Counted from the first letter of the stretch, positions 49,024 to 60,860 are shown. The stretch is 64,000 bases of DNA from Salticus scenicus (GCA_963930645.1 OZ005652.1:354495102-354559101), one strand, 5' to 3'. The notes: generated by a model not told the origin, from the letters alone. Numbers and translations are program-made.

Positions 49024-49150
49024 AGGCGTTGGTGTCTTTGTCAAAGACAATTGCGTGCAATTGGGATCTGGTTATGAAAGGAGGATATCCATGGTGTTCT
49101 TTCTCAGGACCTTAGCACTTATTCACGTGTATTTCAGAAATAATCATACA
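49024..49150 (-). mobile_element. SINE fragment related to the copy at 45059
   Basis: The minus strand contains aaagaacaccatgga and gcacgcaattgtcttt in the same order and spacing as aaagaacaccgtggag and gcacgcaattgtcttt at 45210-45270. The tRNA-like head is not recognised, so it is truncated or too diverged. Confidence 0.5.
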
Positions 49151-49507
49151 AAATTCCAAACGACTACATGGACGGTCACTTTCTGGATCGTACCCGGCAC
49201 TTCTCGTCTACCAGCTTTCAGCGCAGTACAGCTCAGCCAAAAATGTATATGAATTCAAAAGTGTATACATGTAGTTTCGTACATATTTGAATTATTCATT
49301 ATTTAAAAAATTCTGTATAAGTTTTTTTTTTTTAATCATATTTTAAAAGGTATCCTTTTATACTTAAAATCTATTTTCCATACTTCAGTACTCTAGATTA
49401 AACACTTTTTTACTTTATCTTCTAATATGTACCAATTAAAAAAATTTTGACTAATATTTAAATGAACATCATTTATCAAACGTAATTTACATCGGGAAGA
49501 GGAAAAG

Positions 49508-49533
49508 TTAATATATATATATATATATATGTG

Positions 49534-49597
<64 letters not shown>
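49508..49597. repeat. (TA)n microsatellite, about 90 bp
   Basis: A (TA)n run with a short gtgtatgta interruption near 49531-49541. The long minus-strand frame across it encodes only YI repeats and is rejected as a gene. Confidence 0.95.
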
Positions 49598-49600
<3 letters not shown>

Positions 49601-49710
49601 TTTTTTATAAGAAGAAAATTTTTATTGATCGGAGAAATCATTATTTGCCCTAAAAATGATGTCAAAGAATATAAAACTTATAGCTTTTATAATGAATAAA
49701 ATGTTTTCCC

Positions 49711-50062
49711 GAAAATGTATTATATATACAGTATGTTTTAAAATACGCATTATTTTTTACAGAAAATACGTTCTTTCTCCGCAAAAGCATATACATTTTT
49801 AGAAAGTCATTAATATTTTGACATAAAACAAATTGTTTTTCACAAAAATATAAGACTGTAATTTTCAGAAATGCTTTCTCGAAAATGTATTATATATACA
49901 GTATGAATTGAAATACGCATTATTTTTTTTGCAGAAAATACGTTTTTTCTCTGCAAAACCATATATATATATATATATATATTTTTTTTTTAAATCGTTA
50001 ATATTTTAACGTAAAACAAATTGTTTTTCACAAAAATATAAGACTGTAATTTTCAGAAATGA
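49711..50062. repeat. Tandem duplication, two units of 170 bp
   Basis: gaaaatgtattatatataca starts at 49711 and 49881. Both units continue through cagaaaatacgtt, ctgcaaaa/ccgcaaaa, taaaacaaattgtttttcac and aagactgtaattttcagaaa. A (TA)n expansion lies inside unit 2. Confidence 0.88.
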
Positions 50063-50556
50063 AAATGATGTAAAATGAATAATTAATTTTTATCCAATTC
50101 AGTATTGGAAATTGAGTAAATAGCTCGAATGGTTTGTGTACAGTTACATTCGAAAGAATTGTAAAGCATTGACCCGAATTTGATAACTTTATTTTGCACT
50201 TATCCTAAAGAAATTGATATTTATCATTCATATACAGAATAAAACATTTTTTAGAATAGACTATGTTTAGCACTAGAATATATAGGGACACATAAAAATA
50301 TTCAGATTCATTAGAGGCTATAATTGCAAATTGCTTCAACTGCATTTTCTTTTATATTAAATATTTTTTATCATTTTTTAACAATGTTTAAAAATTATTT
50401 TGATTTGGGATAGTCTATCGGACTAAATTTCCGTCCGTCTGTTTCTCTGTCGATTTGTGCGACTCTAGCACCCGTAAATATGTTTAGATTTTTTTTTCTT
50501 TTTTTTTTTTTTTATGATATATTCCATTTTAATAATAACAGGAGACTTGGCGTTGG

Positions 50557-50823
50557 AATATTAAAACCCGAATAAACTACTACGTCACAAACGCCAAATA
50601 AAAATATTTGAGATGCATACAGCTAGCCTTAAGCGTACCGTCTTCAGTGCAAAAAGTCTACTGAAACAGATGAATGCATCTCAGATACATGCGATCACTT
50701 CTCCAGATTCAGAATTCTTTTTACACTGAAGACGGTACGCTTAAGGCTACTGAAACAGCTGTATGCATCACAAATATTTTTCTTCGGCGTTTCTGACGTA
50801 GTAGTTTATTCGGGTTTTAATAT
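50557..50823. mobile_element. Fold-back element with arms of about 95 bp
   Basis: The left arm (about 50557-50649) begins aatattaaaacccgaataaa and ends gtaccgtcttcagtg. The right arm (about 50724-50823) is its reverse complement with small indels. The central 75 bp is a diverged partial repeat of arm sequence (ctactgaaacag). It has no coding capacity. The right arm holds a hammerhead-like motif; the matching part of the left arm has lost the GAAAC core. Confidence 0.8.
50720..50768 (+). ncRNA. Hammerhead-like motif in the fold-back right arm
   Basis: CTGAAGA (fits CUGANGA) at 50726-50732, one extra C, GGTA...TACT hairpin, GAA, ACAGCTGT minimal hairpin, A as the H17-like base, then tgca, which pairs weakly with taca before the core. 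Stem I is poor, so activity is doubtful. It is listed because the layout repeats that at 15236 and 62944. Confidence 0.4.
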
Positions 50824-53605
50824 TTCATTTTAGTTCACTATGGCAATTTTCTTATTTAAAATGTTATAAATAGCACACTAATTGGAAAAACCCACCCAAA
50901 AGATTTCGAATTATTGCCTTTTATGAAAGTCCTTCTTATAAAAAATACTTAGATAATGTTTTACTACACAAATTATAAAGAAATCGACATGTATTTTTAA
51001 TGTGCTAAAAGAAATATTCTCTAAAGTATATGGTATGTTAAGAGTTACGATTTAACGGGCTACACTAACATATTTAGATACATTATGAACTACAGTTGGA
51101 AATTGCTGGAATGCGTTTGTGATTAAAAGCTTTAATACAATCGATTTAAAAATATATCTTTCTGCCATTATGTCTGTCCGTTGTTTGATTATGTAAACCA
51201 AGTATATTGTTGGTAAAAAGATGCAAAAATTATGTACAGTTGGAAAATGTTAATAATGCATGTAAATCACATCATTTTTCTTTCTTGTTTATAATATAAA
51301 TGATGTCACACACAATTAAAAATATATTTCTGATTTCCTTATAAAATTATTTTAAATAAGAAAAATGTTTTGAAGTCATGTTAAGAGTAAACAAATACTT
51401 AGTTTCTCATATTTCAATTTATATCACTTAATAAAAATTAAATTATTATATAACTGAGAAACGTAAACAAATCTGACACTTTCATTAATATTTCCAAACT
51501 AAACAAATAACTAAATAACATCATGTCATATACATTAATATAAATTATTTTACTGATTAACAAACGGATTTCTTTTCTCCATATTTCTTAATAATCTAAT
51601 GAATAAGTCAGGTGATTTGTAATGAGAAATGATATGTTTAATAAAACTTCCCCTGCTAAGTAAGTGATTTTGTTAATTGAGATTATCAGAAATTACAACT
51701 GACAAGTTATATTCCCTCTCCACAAAATAAATGCGTTTTCCGCTGGGCAATAAGTACTTGTGGATGTCAGCAAAATGTGGTTTTATCCGGTAACAGATAA
51801 AGGTCATTCATAAGGATGTAGTAACTGAGATAGAAATCGTAGAGATAATTGAATATAATTTTTTATATCGATACAAATACATACTCGATTTATTTATATC
51901 TTTACGGAGTAAAATAAAAAAAAAAAAAAAAAAAAAGGTTCTCGGTTCTTTTTTTTTTTTCTTTTTTTTTGTAAGTAATAGAAATAATTACATATAACAT
52001 ATATTTTGAATTTTTTAAGATACTTTATTATCAGTCTAACTATGTACTTAAAAATTGTTTTACTGTAGATATTATTACTGGTATAGTATTGTTTACTTTC
52101 TCTTAACAGTAGAAAGAGTATTGTTTTGGTTTTAAATTTTCGAAATTGATTTTTTATTATATTTACTCGTTTTGAGGTCCCATGAATCCAAAAGATAAGT
52201 TTTTAGCGATTAGTCTTTTTTTGAACCCGTCTGTCTGTGTGTATGCTATCAGATCAAACAAATAGTTCGTGTACATGGACATTCAAAAGACTTCAAATGT
52301 ATTACGTCTACGGGAGTAATTGCAGTACGTAGAGTAATTTGAAATGGACATAAAATTTCATTAAAAACCTTTGAATTCTATATAAATACAGACGCGGTTT
52401 AGCGGCGCGGCAGCTCCCCCTTCCCCCACAAAGAATTGCTTCTCAGTTAAAGCTGTTCGGAAGCCTAGATTGGATTGCCTTTAACGCAAGTTTATAAAAC
52501 CGTATTCAATGTTTGAAACCATAATCTGGAATCTGTCTTTACAGTATTGAGTTTCAGGGTAAGAGAGAATCATGTGAGTGTCATACCAAATTATTTTATA
52601 TATAAATATGTCATTTATTTAAAAAAAATCTAAATATGCAGCATTAAAGGAACCGGAGAGCTCTATCTCCGACATGATAAATTCACCAAATTTATGTACC
52701 TTTTTCTCAGAAATGATGAAAGATAGGATTATATATTTTTTTGCTATTAGAATAGCATGTTTTATAAGATTTAGCAGACCATTTTCCTCCTAAGTAAAAC
52801 TAAATAAAATTACTAATAATTATTTATTGAAAATCACTTATAATTTAGCATTTTTATAAATAATTGCACAGCCTGAAATGAATAATTCTTAACAATTCAT
52901 CAAACCCCTGCGTTAAAGTTTACAGTATAACATACTATTAATTTCATAAAAAATCTGAGTTCTAAAGTTTCACAGATATTGAAAAAAAAATACAAATACG
53001 AAAACTGCACATTTTGAGAAAAATGCATTTAAAAGTTTAATTGACATGGCTATAATGTGTACTTATATTGAATGAAAAGTTCCAACATTTCTTTATATTT
53101 ATATTTATATATAAACATGTGTGACACATCGTTGAAAAGGTAAAAGTTTAAACTATTTATTGACATAAAATTGTAGATATTAATTTTTTGTGGAATTTCA
53201 CTTATCGAGTTTTTGCAATTTGTTTTATATATTATGTAAGTAAATATTTAAACTAAATCAAATTAATAAGTAGGATATTAATAATATTTTGTTAGTTACG
53301 ATTTCAATTTATTCCCTTTTCTTCGACATCATTCAAAAAATAAGAATATTTAAATTTCTAAACAAGATATTACTTTCTATCAAGATTTATTATTTAGAAA
53401 ACAGCTGTTGATTTTGTAAACAATTTTACAAAGCTTAGTAATTTAAATGTCAGTTTAGAAAAAGATATACAATAATTCCTACGTATGTTCTATTAAACTT
53501 TATCATCTGTTTATCATTCCATCAATTCTTTAATTTTTATCGTTTGCTTCTTTTCTCACTCAAGTTGTGTGAGAATAAAGTTTCATGTTATTTTGTTCTT
53601 CATAG
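50824..53605. other. AT-rich intergenic DNA
   Basis: No supported gene. Poly(A) then poly(T) near 51908-51970. A G/C-richer patch near 52388-52500 (gcggcgcggcagctcccccttccccc) has no recognised function. Diverged relatives of dispersed repeats occur near 51060-51180 and 52220-52330. Confidence 0.5.
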
Positions 53606-53609
53606 TGAA

Positions 53610-54625
53610 ATGAGTTTATCACGCATTCAGAGAATTGTGCTGTTTGAGGCTTATTTTGAATGTAAATCGTATGAAAGGTTCAAAGATGTTTGGTGATATA
53701 AATATCAGATGATGCAATATCAAGTAAAAATACGCTATATCAGCTTGTTCAACGATTTCACAATATAGGTTCTGTGGAAATCCTAAAATTGTTACACCAG
53801 CCTTTCTGCGAGACACTCAACGAAGAACGTTGAAAACTCCCAAAAAATCTGTTAGGCATTTGGCACAAGAAATGAGTGCATCTCGTGAATCGATACATAA
53901 GGTTTTAAGAGCTTGATTTCTGTTCTTATCGTGTATAAAGGTTCAAGAGATAAAGCCACCAGACATTGAGAAGCAGTTTTTTTATTGCCAGTGGTTCCGT
54001 AGATTTATTCGCAACAACATCAACATTTTGGACAAAACATTTTTCTCCGATGAGGCATGGTTTTATTTGAGCGGTTAACTGAACACGTAAAACTCTCCCT
54101 TTTGGGCAACAACCAATTTTCATTCATTAAAGCGAAAACATTTACATTCTCAAGAAATTGGCGTATGGTGTGCTGTATCCCGTAAAAGATTGTTGGACCT
54201 CTGTTTTTCGAATCAACTGTTGATTTCTCTGTATACAGAGAACTTATCCAGCAATTTGTTGCATTGTCAGAAGAGAATGAACGAGAGATTCATGGTTCCA
54301 ACAAGATGGTGCAACATGCTATACAAGTTATAAAACCACTAACTTGCTTGAAGATTTTTTTTTTTTTTGGCAATCGACTCATCTCAAGAAATATTTGGTC
54401 ACCTCGATCCCCTGATCTGAGCATTTCTGGACTATTTTCTGTGAGGATATTTAAAAAACAAAGTGCAGATAATCCTCAAACAGTAGATGATCTAAACATT
54501 GCCATTACTCAAAGGATACAATAAGTTACTCCCTGAATGTTAAAATGCATTTATAAAAATATGCGCAAATAAGTTCAGCTTTGCCTCCTAGAAAACGGTG
54601 GACATTTTGAACATTTATTATATAT
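53610..54625 (+). pseudogene. Mariner-superfamily transposase pseudogene
   Basis: Joined frames outline a transposase of about 330 residues. An N-terminal MSLSRIQRIVLFEAYF precedes a helix-turn-helix-like stretch (KKSVRHLAQEMSASRESIHK). FFSDEAWFYLSG holds the first catalytic Asp. A WFQQDGA-type block near 54290-54320 gives the second Asp. PRSPDL and a GYLKNKV block near the end hold the third. It closes with a GGHFE-like terminus. At least six stops or frame changes, plus a T-run expansion near 54356-54368, make it non-functional. It resembles the arthropod mariner-like group whose N-terminus is annotated DUF4817 (from memory). Confidence 0.78.
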
Positions 54626-54741
54626 GCAAGTTCTGTATTTTTTCCTTCTTTATTTTAAATGTGCGTTTTATCATCAGCATAAAAATAATCGTTTTAAGGT
54701 TTATTGTTTTGTAAATAAAAAATACATCAGCATCAGTACTG

Positions 54742-54775
54742 GAACTTTTAGGACACACTGTATATTCAGTGATAT
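54742..54775 (-). repeat. Probable right terminal inverted repeat of the mariner-like element
   Basis: ctggaacttttaggacacac then tgta; on the minus strand this reads cagtgtgtcctaaaagttcc, a typical mariner-superfamily terminus next to TA. I found no matching left end upstream of 53610, so the 5' part may be deleted. Confidence 0.55.
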
Positions 54776-55385
54776 ATTCTAATAGGAATTAATAACGGCT
54801 TGATAATGGTTATTATTAAAAGCTTAAAATACATATATTGATGACATTTATATTGTAATCAATGATAATATATCTATTTCATACAAAACTCAGATCCTTG
54901 TTTAAAATTCTTTGAATGAGCGTGTGCAGTTTGACAAAAAACATGATTTTAATTTGTGAGTCGTTTCTGTTTTATCAGAACCCATTCTGAAAGAAATAAT
55001 GGGTGAACTAATTTTATAACACTATAAGAATGTATATCGAATAAAGGTATGAAAAATTTTAAGTTTATTAATTAAAGTATTATAGACTTCAAAACTCAGT
55101 GTGATAATTGATTTTAAAGCTTGCAAAAGTGAATACAAAAATGTTGTTATATTTTTATGAAACATGTTGAGCCTAATCTGTCTATCAGGTTTTCATTCTA
55201 AAACTGAGAGTAATTGATGAAACGTCGGAGGTCTTCCGGTTGAGCATCAAAAAAGTTTTTCGTTTTGTTTTATTTCTGTGTGTATAGCGACTTCGGCAAC
55301 AAAGTTCTTTCTATTGATTTGAAAATCAGAACACATTTTCATGAAATACACATAATTAGCTGCATATATTTCAGTGTGTATTTTG
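54776..55385. other. AT-rich intergenic DNA
   Basis: Nothing recognised. The sequence becomes abruptly G/C-rich at about 55385, at the 3' boundary of the LINE. Confidence 0.5.
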
Positions 55386-55640
55386 AACCCACACAGGCTC
55401 AGACACCCCGACTCCCCAAACACCACAACGACACCAGCCCGTGCCAGCCCGCGCCGGCCGGAGCAACCCAAGGAGCCGAGCGAAAGCCCGGTTCCCCCAG
55501 CAGGTGCGAAGTGCGAGCAACGAACCTCGCAGAACATCCAGGCAAAGTCCAGGCGCAGCCGAAGCGAGCGGCACCGCACCACAACCCACCAAGAACTACC
55601 CCGACAAGAAGGCAACAAAAGAGAAGCAACGAAATACAAA
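55386..55640 (-). other. G/C-rich terminal block of the LINE 3' region
   Basis: About 250 bp of visibly high G/C (for example gcccgcgccggccggagc) in an otherwise AT-rich window. It lies at the 3' end of the LINE on the minus strand. Long open frames occur on both strands and in several frames simply because stop codons are rare in G/C-rich DNA; none is taken as a gene. It could be a 3' UTR structure recognised by the LINE RT, or an unrelated insertion. Confidence 0.5.
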
Positions 55641-55906
55641 TATAAACTAAACTAATATTAAAACTAAGAAAAACAAATGTATATAAAGTTTACAGACAGT
55701 AGGGGAAGGGGCAGGGGCAAGGCTAAAAACTAAATAATAAAGCCAGGTCAGGGGCAGGAACAACCTGTTCACCAAAACAAAGAGTAACCTAATACCCCAC
55801 CCAAAATAAAACAGTACAAGATACAATATTTATTAATATAAGTTAAAAGTGCTTAAAACTTATAAGCACAAACAAAAAATAATTAAGCAACATCAAAACA
55901 CAGTAG

Positions 55907-56200
55907 TTATAAGGTAGTAAATAAAATGTTACAGTAAAATTTTACGATCTGCAGTAATCCATATCTTGTCCTTTGGTTGGCAAGCAAAACATACAAACGA
56001 ACACCTTTGAAGTCCTTGGGAAAATGCTCAAGTCTGATGCTGTCGACCAAGGAACAGCGATAAACAATGTTGTTGATATCCTGGATCCCGAAGTTACAGG
56101 AACAAAGATAACTCTTGTTGAAAAAGCGATTTTGATTTGTTCCAAAGAAAACGTGATTAGTGTTGATCTGGTTGAGGTAGAAGTTTCCCATAATTCTTCG
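55907..56200 (-). pseudogene. LINE ORF2 C-terminal Cys-motif region (shifted frame)
   Basis: After a stop at about 56225 the protein continues in another frame: NHVFFGTNQNRFFNKSYLCS, then CNFGIQDINNIVYRCSL. This matches the usual C-terminal LCxCG-x-DxxHxxxxC knuckle of R1/I-type ORF2, with Asn at the His position. It ends at about 55907. Confidence 0.65.
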
Positions 56201-56224
56201 AGGGTCAATCTTCGGAATTAAACT

Positions 56225-57475
56225 CTATGTATGCCGTCCTTTGTCGGAGCTATCCCACTCCAGTTGCCAATCTCTGATTTTTAACTCCTTGAATTTTAAG
56301 TTGATGATGTTCTTCTTTTTATGTAAGGCAATACTTATGTCTTCCAGGAGGGTGGCGTACTTAGCCAACCCATCCACTACCTCGTTGAATTCGTATCCAG
56401 CATGGGCTTTGATCCAGCACAATCTGATGTCCACTTCTCGTAATTCTTTCGTGAGATCTTTGATGTCGCTGATGATCTTGTATTTCGTGAGGAAGCCTTC
56501 GAGTGACATCAGAGTTGATCTGGAATCCGAAATGATAATAGCTTTGTCAAGTGGAAGTCGCTTTATAAACTTAAAAGATTCTAAGATGGCAATGGCTTCA
56601 TCTTCGAATACGCTAGAGTATTCTGGCAACCTGAACTTTTTGGAATGAGAAATAGCGTTGTTGAAGATATGGAGGAAGTCGCAGCCAACTTTACCATCCA
56701 ATTTTGAACCATCCGTGAAGAAAGAGTTTACATCGCTCTCCCTGTCGATAAGGTCATAGTCGAAGTAACTCCAAGTGATGTTAAAGACATCCCAAGGTGA
56801 AATAGTAGAGATATCTTTTGTGAACTCGTTAGCAAGAAGACTAAAATCTTCGTTGATCACATTTTCTTTAAAATCGAGAACTTGAGTTTTGTACTTGTTA
56901 TACTTAAGAGCAATTCCCAAAGGAACAATACCAGCCAGGGTACATAGAGCATCGGTGGACACCGTGGTGTAACACTTAGTAATCAGTAATAAAAATATGC
57001 GTTGAATGCTTTTCAATTTATCAAAAATATATCTATAATCATGAAACCAAATTTCTGAACAGTATGAGATCATTTTCTCAACCACAATAAAATAAAGATA
57101 TTTCAATAGCATGATATCCAAACCCCACGTGGCCCGCGAGATACTCTTCACTCTGACCGTATAATCCAGAACTTTGTTATAAAGGTAAATAAGATGTTCC
57201 GTCCAGTTACATTTGTAATCGATGATGACACCCAAGTAAGTAAGAGCTTTCAGATATTTTATATTAATATCACCATAAAAAATCTTCGGTATACAAGTTA
57301 TGAATTTAGATCCTTTACGAATCATGGTGAAGTTGTACTTGTTCTTATTGACTTCTAAACCTCTAACCTTAGCCCACTTGATAACTTTTTCTAAATAACT
57401 ACTACCAGTTGTACTAAAATGATAAGAGGACGTAGCATTTGTAATGATTAGAAGATCATCTGCAAAAGCCTGGAT
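56225..57475 (-). pseudogene. LINE ORF2: RT thumb and RNase H domain (long open part)
   Basis: The longest intact piece of the LINE (366 codons from the Met at 57325, and in frame from FADD upstream). After the thumb (TYLGVIIDYKCNWTEHL), an RNase H domain shows its acidic set: FFTDGSK, FEDEAIAIL, IISDSRSTL, and WIKAHAGYEFNEVVDGLAK with the His and last Asp. All catalytic residues are present. RNase H removes RNA from the cDNA hybrid in this LINE group. Confidence 0.9.
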
Positions 57476-58310
57476 AGAAACCCTAACTTCGGGAGTCTTT
57501 CAAAAACGAATTAATAACAATGTTCCAGAGTTTCGGGCGGAGGCTAGATCCTTGGGGAACACCTCTATTATATCTCAGGTGCACGTCATCGAAAGAGACA
57601 TCTCTATCTTCGAGAAAATTCAAAATGATATTATATAAACTTGGAGGCACATCATAATCAATAGGAACATCGTGAATCGTGAATGGAATTCCAGAGAATG
57701 CTGTTAAACGCATTACTGAAATCAATTGAAAGAAGCAATGCAATTTCGTTGTTGTTGTTGATGCTCTTAATTTTCTCGGTGACTCTTTTTTATGGCTTTA
57801 GAAGTAGATTTACTTTTACGAAAACAAAACTGATACTCGGAAATGATATTGTTATGTTCGAGGAAATAATCAAGACGACTTGTAATCACTTTATCAAAGA
57901 TTTTTTCGAATGTAGGCAGCAGACAAATAGGTCGAAAGCTTCCAGGAAGGTCGGGTGGCTTACCCTCCTTTAAAATAAGAATAACTTTAGCACTTTTCCA
58001 GGTCTTAGGAAACTTTCCAGATTTCAAACAATAACTTCAAACAATACATCAACAAACCAAACACGGTCGGCATGGAAAACGTGTTTTATAATTTCGTAAG
58101 GAATACCATCATGTCCTGGAGCCTTGTTATTTTGCAATTGGTAATATTATAAACTTCATTAATAGAAATCGGAATAAAGTTAGGTTCTATAGATTTACTT
58201 GTGCTATTGTATAAATTGTAGTTAAGACCAAAATGGTAATTCAAAATTAATTCTATACTTTCATTCTTGTTAATAGTAGAATTTCCATCTTCTTTAGTCA
58301 TACTGGTTAT
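57410..58310 (-). pseudogene. LINE ORF2: reverse transcriptase domain
   Basis: In minus-strand order: KSAKVILILKEGKPPDLPGS and FRPICLLPTFEKIFDKVI (58027-57767); then LRYNRGVPQGSSLRPKLWNI (57743-57483), the conserved GVPQGS loop; then QAFADDLLIITNA near 57470-57430, the FADD catalytic motif, in the same frame as the downstream RNase H. Frame changes lie near 57750 and 57485, and the linker at 58300-58780 is badly broken. Confidence 0.88.
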
Positions 58311-58778
58311 ATTAAGTGGTTTCTTAGCTTTACCAACAAAGGCGTTGTAAACACTGTTATGTATAGTCGTCTTGGTAATAGAATTGATATACTCTTTAAA
58401 ACTTTTCTTCTTTTCTTGGTTGATGAATTTCTTTTACAGAACTTAGGCTTTTCTAAAATCGATCAACTTTTTATCTCTTAATTCTTCTTCAGGTTCTTTT
58501 TGATATCTTCTTCCGAGAGCTCTAACTTTACTTCTAAAAATCTGAATTTTCTGGTTCCACCAGAGAGCATTCTTCTTAGGCTTGTTCAAAGGTTTTCTCA
58601 TACAATCTATGGCTAGTTTATAAAGGCTATCTTAAAAATTAATGATGTGTTTGTCAATGTCCTCCATTGACTCGGTCTTATAAAAAGTAATTAAATCATA
58701 AATACCAGTCTTCATCTTTCACCAATTCATCCTTTTAAAAGAGAGATAACTACTCTCCAAAATAATAATACTATCCAA

Positions 58779-59430
58779 TTAACTAAGAATCGCAACGAGA
58801 TTGTGGTCGCTCCCAAAGTGTCGATCAACTATAGAATAATCAAAGTCGACATTTTCATCGAAGTTCTTGACGAAGGCCAAATCAATCCAACTCATACGTA
58901 AGCCTCTAACAAAGGTTGGAATCGTATCAGCTTGATTCAGTAACTTTAAATCATAATTCAGCATCAGTTGGATAATTTAATCTCCTCTGCTATCAAGGGG
59001 TCTATTACCCCAGAGGTAGGATTTGGCGTTCCATTCACCAATAATGATGTTTGGGATACTGGAGTATTTATTGAGTAATATTTGAATAATATTTATTTCG
59101 TCAAGAATATCACCTGAAGGCCTAGAATAGACAGAGACAGCCATAAAACGAAAATTATAAAATGTAATTTCAACCATCACAACAAACTTGTTGCAATGAC
59201 ATAAAAAAGTGGAAAAGTTCTTGTTTAAAACTACAATGGCTGCTTTGGCTTCACTATTATAATAAAAGGCTCTGCTATTTCTAGGAAGATTGTTAATCTT
59301 GTTTTTGTATAAAAACATTTCATTGAGACCGATGATGTCCTCATCCCCAGTAGCACATAACGCTGTTTTCACGTTATTATAACTAATTTTTCACTGTTCA
59401 GACTTATTTGCAACGCTATAACAACGTTAT
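58779..59430 (-). pseudogene. LINE ORF2: APE-type endonuclease domain
   Basis: Pieces at 59372-58977 and 58964-58779 carry the endonuclease: DEDIIGLNEMFL (catalytic Glu block), the AAIVVLNK strand, VSVYSRPSG, NIIIGEWNAKSYLWG (normally GDFNAH, so the Asp-Asn pair reads E-W-N here) and the terminal FGSDHNLVAIL (SDH motif). A stop at about 58977 splits the pieces. In life it nicks target DNA for target-primed reverse transcription. Confidence 0.85.
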
Positions 59431-59509
59431 GTGCACACCTGTTAAGATCTTGAAGTACAGTAGCAGAAGCTGCTCTACTGTTACCTAAATTTAGATGCCA
59501 AATATTGAT

Positions 59510-60586
59510 TTAATTGTTATCACTGTTGGACATAGTCAGTTCTTAGTATTAACTTCTCTATTTCTTTAAGCCAGATTGAATAGGTATTTTCAGTACAGGT
59601 ATGGGTGGTAGAATAGTTAGTTTTGAAATTCTGGTTTGTAAACTGGCAATTGATACATTTGGGCTCTTTACAGCAGCTAGTGGTTTCGTGATCTTTATCT
59701 CCACATTTTAAACATATCTTTTGATTTCTGCAGTATTTACTAGTATGCCCGTATCTGGCACAGTTAAAACACATCATTGGCCTCAGATGCTCTTTGCAAT
59801 CCAATCTTCTCCAGTTGATCTTGATTTTTCTTTCTTTTATGATATTATTAAAGTCGACTGGGTTTAAGGTTATGACCCAATTTAGGCCTCCCCTAACTTA
59901 TATTTTACTTGTAATTCTTCTTTTACGGTGATGTCATTATTTTCTAGAATTTCGCTTAGGAGCTGTTGTTCGTTCATTTCTTCATCTACGCTGAAGTTTA
60001 GTAGTTGAGGAGTTCTTTTCTTTATTTCGGAAGTCTCGAAAGTCTTGATGGCATGTTTCTCTCTAAATTCCTTGATGAGAGTGTCTATATCTTCCTTCTG
60101 GTTTACCTCGATGACGACTCCACCTTCTTTCGTATTTCTAACAGAATTAATCCCCACTTTAATCTGTTTAGGATTGATGTTCTTTTTAAATTCTCGAACT
60201 GCATCAGCTGATTTCAAAGTCATATCCTGAGGAATAACTCTGACAGCATAAGTTTTTTCTCGTCCTGGATTTGCTCCTACCTAATTTGATTCTGGGCGGA
60301 GTGACCGTTTTCTTGACGGCTTCGCTGTACGTTTTGCTCTCCAACTGTTTATTTTTCTCCCCTATTATCCCAGTCATATTTGACTGATCAATAACGACTT
60401 AACCAAATATTGAAGTTTACCTTTTACGGTATCTTTCAGATCCTTCTTTATATCTCTATGGGCAAATACTCCATTTAATTCTTCTTGGATATTCAAGGCT
60501 CTGTCAATGAATCTGTCTTTGTCAGACTCGGAAAGTCGGCTTGACTCTCCGGCGTCCGAAGTCTCATCTCCATCCTTGTCACCCAT
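59510..60586 (-). pseudogene. LINE ORF1 (nucleic-acid-binding, frameshifted)
   Basis: The likely start is the ATG at 60586 (MGDKDGDETSDAGESSRLSE). It continues in pieces: 60586-60374; then YSEAVKKTVTPPRIKLGR near 60330-60250 in another frame; then 60223-59882 with VRNTKEGGVVIEV, a block typical of arthropod LINE ORF1; then 59804-59520 with two CX2CX4HX4C knuckles (CFNCARYGHTSKYC and CLKCGDKDHETTSC) and a third partial Cys cluster. It would coat the LINE RNA. At least three frame breaks. Confidence 0.82.
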
Positions 60587-60860
60587 GACAGGTGCAAATA
60601 CAATAAAATAAACAATATAAAAATTCCACTCTTGTGAAAAAACAAAAAAAGAAATAAATGACGTTTTACAGGTTCTCAAATTTAGCTCCTACCTAGTAGG
60701 ATTTCCAGTCAGGACCTCTAGGCGGTATTGAGAACTTGTCTTGCTTGGGTATAGACTATAGGCCGTTGTACCCAGCACCACAAAAACACCAGATAAAGTA
60801 GAAAGCACACTTTCTATACACACTTTAATCAATGGTGGACCCCTAACCATATTTCTGTAA

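Larger units (their letters stand above)
55386..60860 (-). mobile_element. Nearly full-length LINE retrotransposon of the I/R1 type
   Basis: On the minus strand the order is 5' UTR (about 60860-60590), ORF1 with zinc knuckles, then ORF2 with APE endonuclease, reverse transcriptase, RNase H and a C-terminal Cys motif, then a 3' region of about 500 bp that ends in a strikingly G/C-rich 240 bp. RNase H in ORF2 points to the I/R1/Loa group rather than Jockey or CR1. Frameshifts and stops split both ORFs. The borders are estimated from composition, and I could not confirm a target duplication. Confidence 0.88.

Noticed and set aside
49393..49665. 90-residue minus-strand frame
   Set aside because: Composed mainly of YI repeats from a (TA)n microsatellite.
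55200..55235. Further hammerhead-like site (ttgatgaaacgtcgg)
   Set aside because: TGATGA runs straight into AAAC with no hairpin between the two core strands, so the fold is impossible.
55247..55655. Several overlapping frames of 69-130 residues on both strands
   Set aside because: Stop codons are rare in this short G/C-rich block, so many frames stay open; none has a recognisable domain and they overlap one another.
56241..56648. 135-residue plus-strand frame
   Set aside because: It is the antisense shadow of the LINE RNase H domain, whose catalytic residues are clear on the minus strand.
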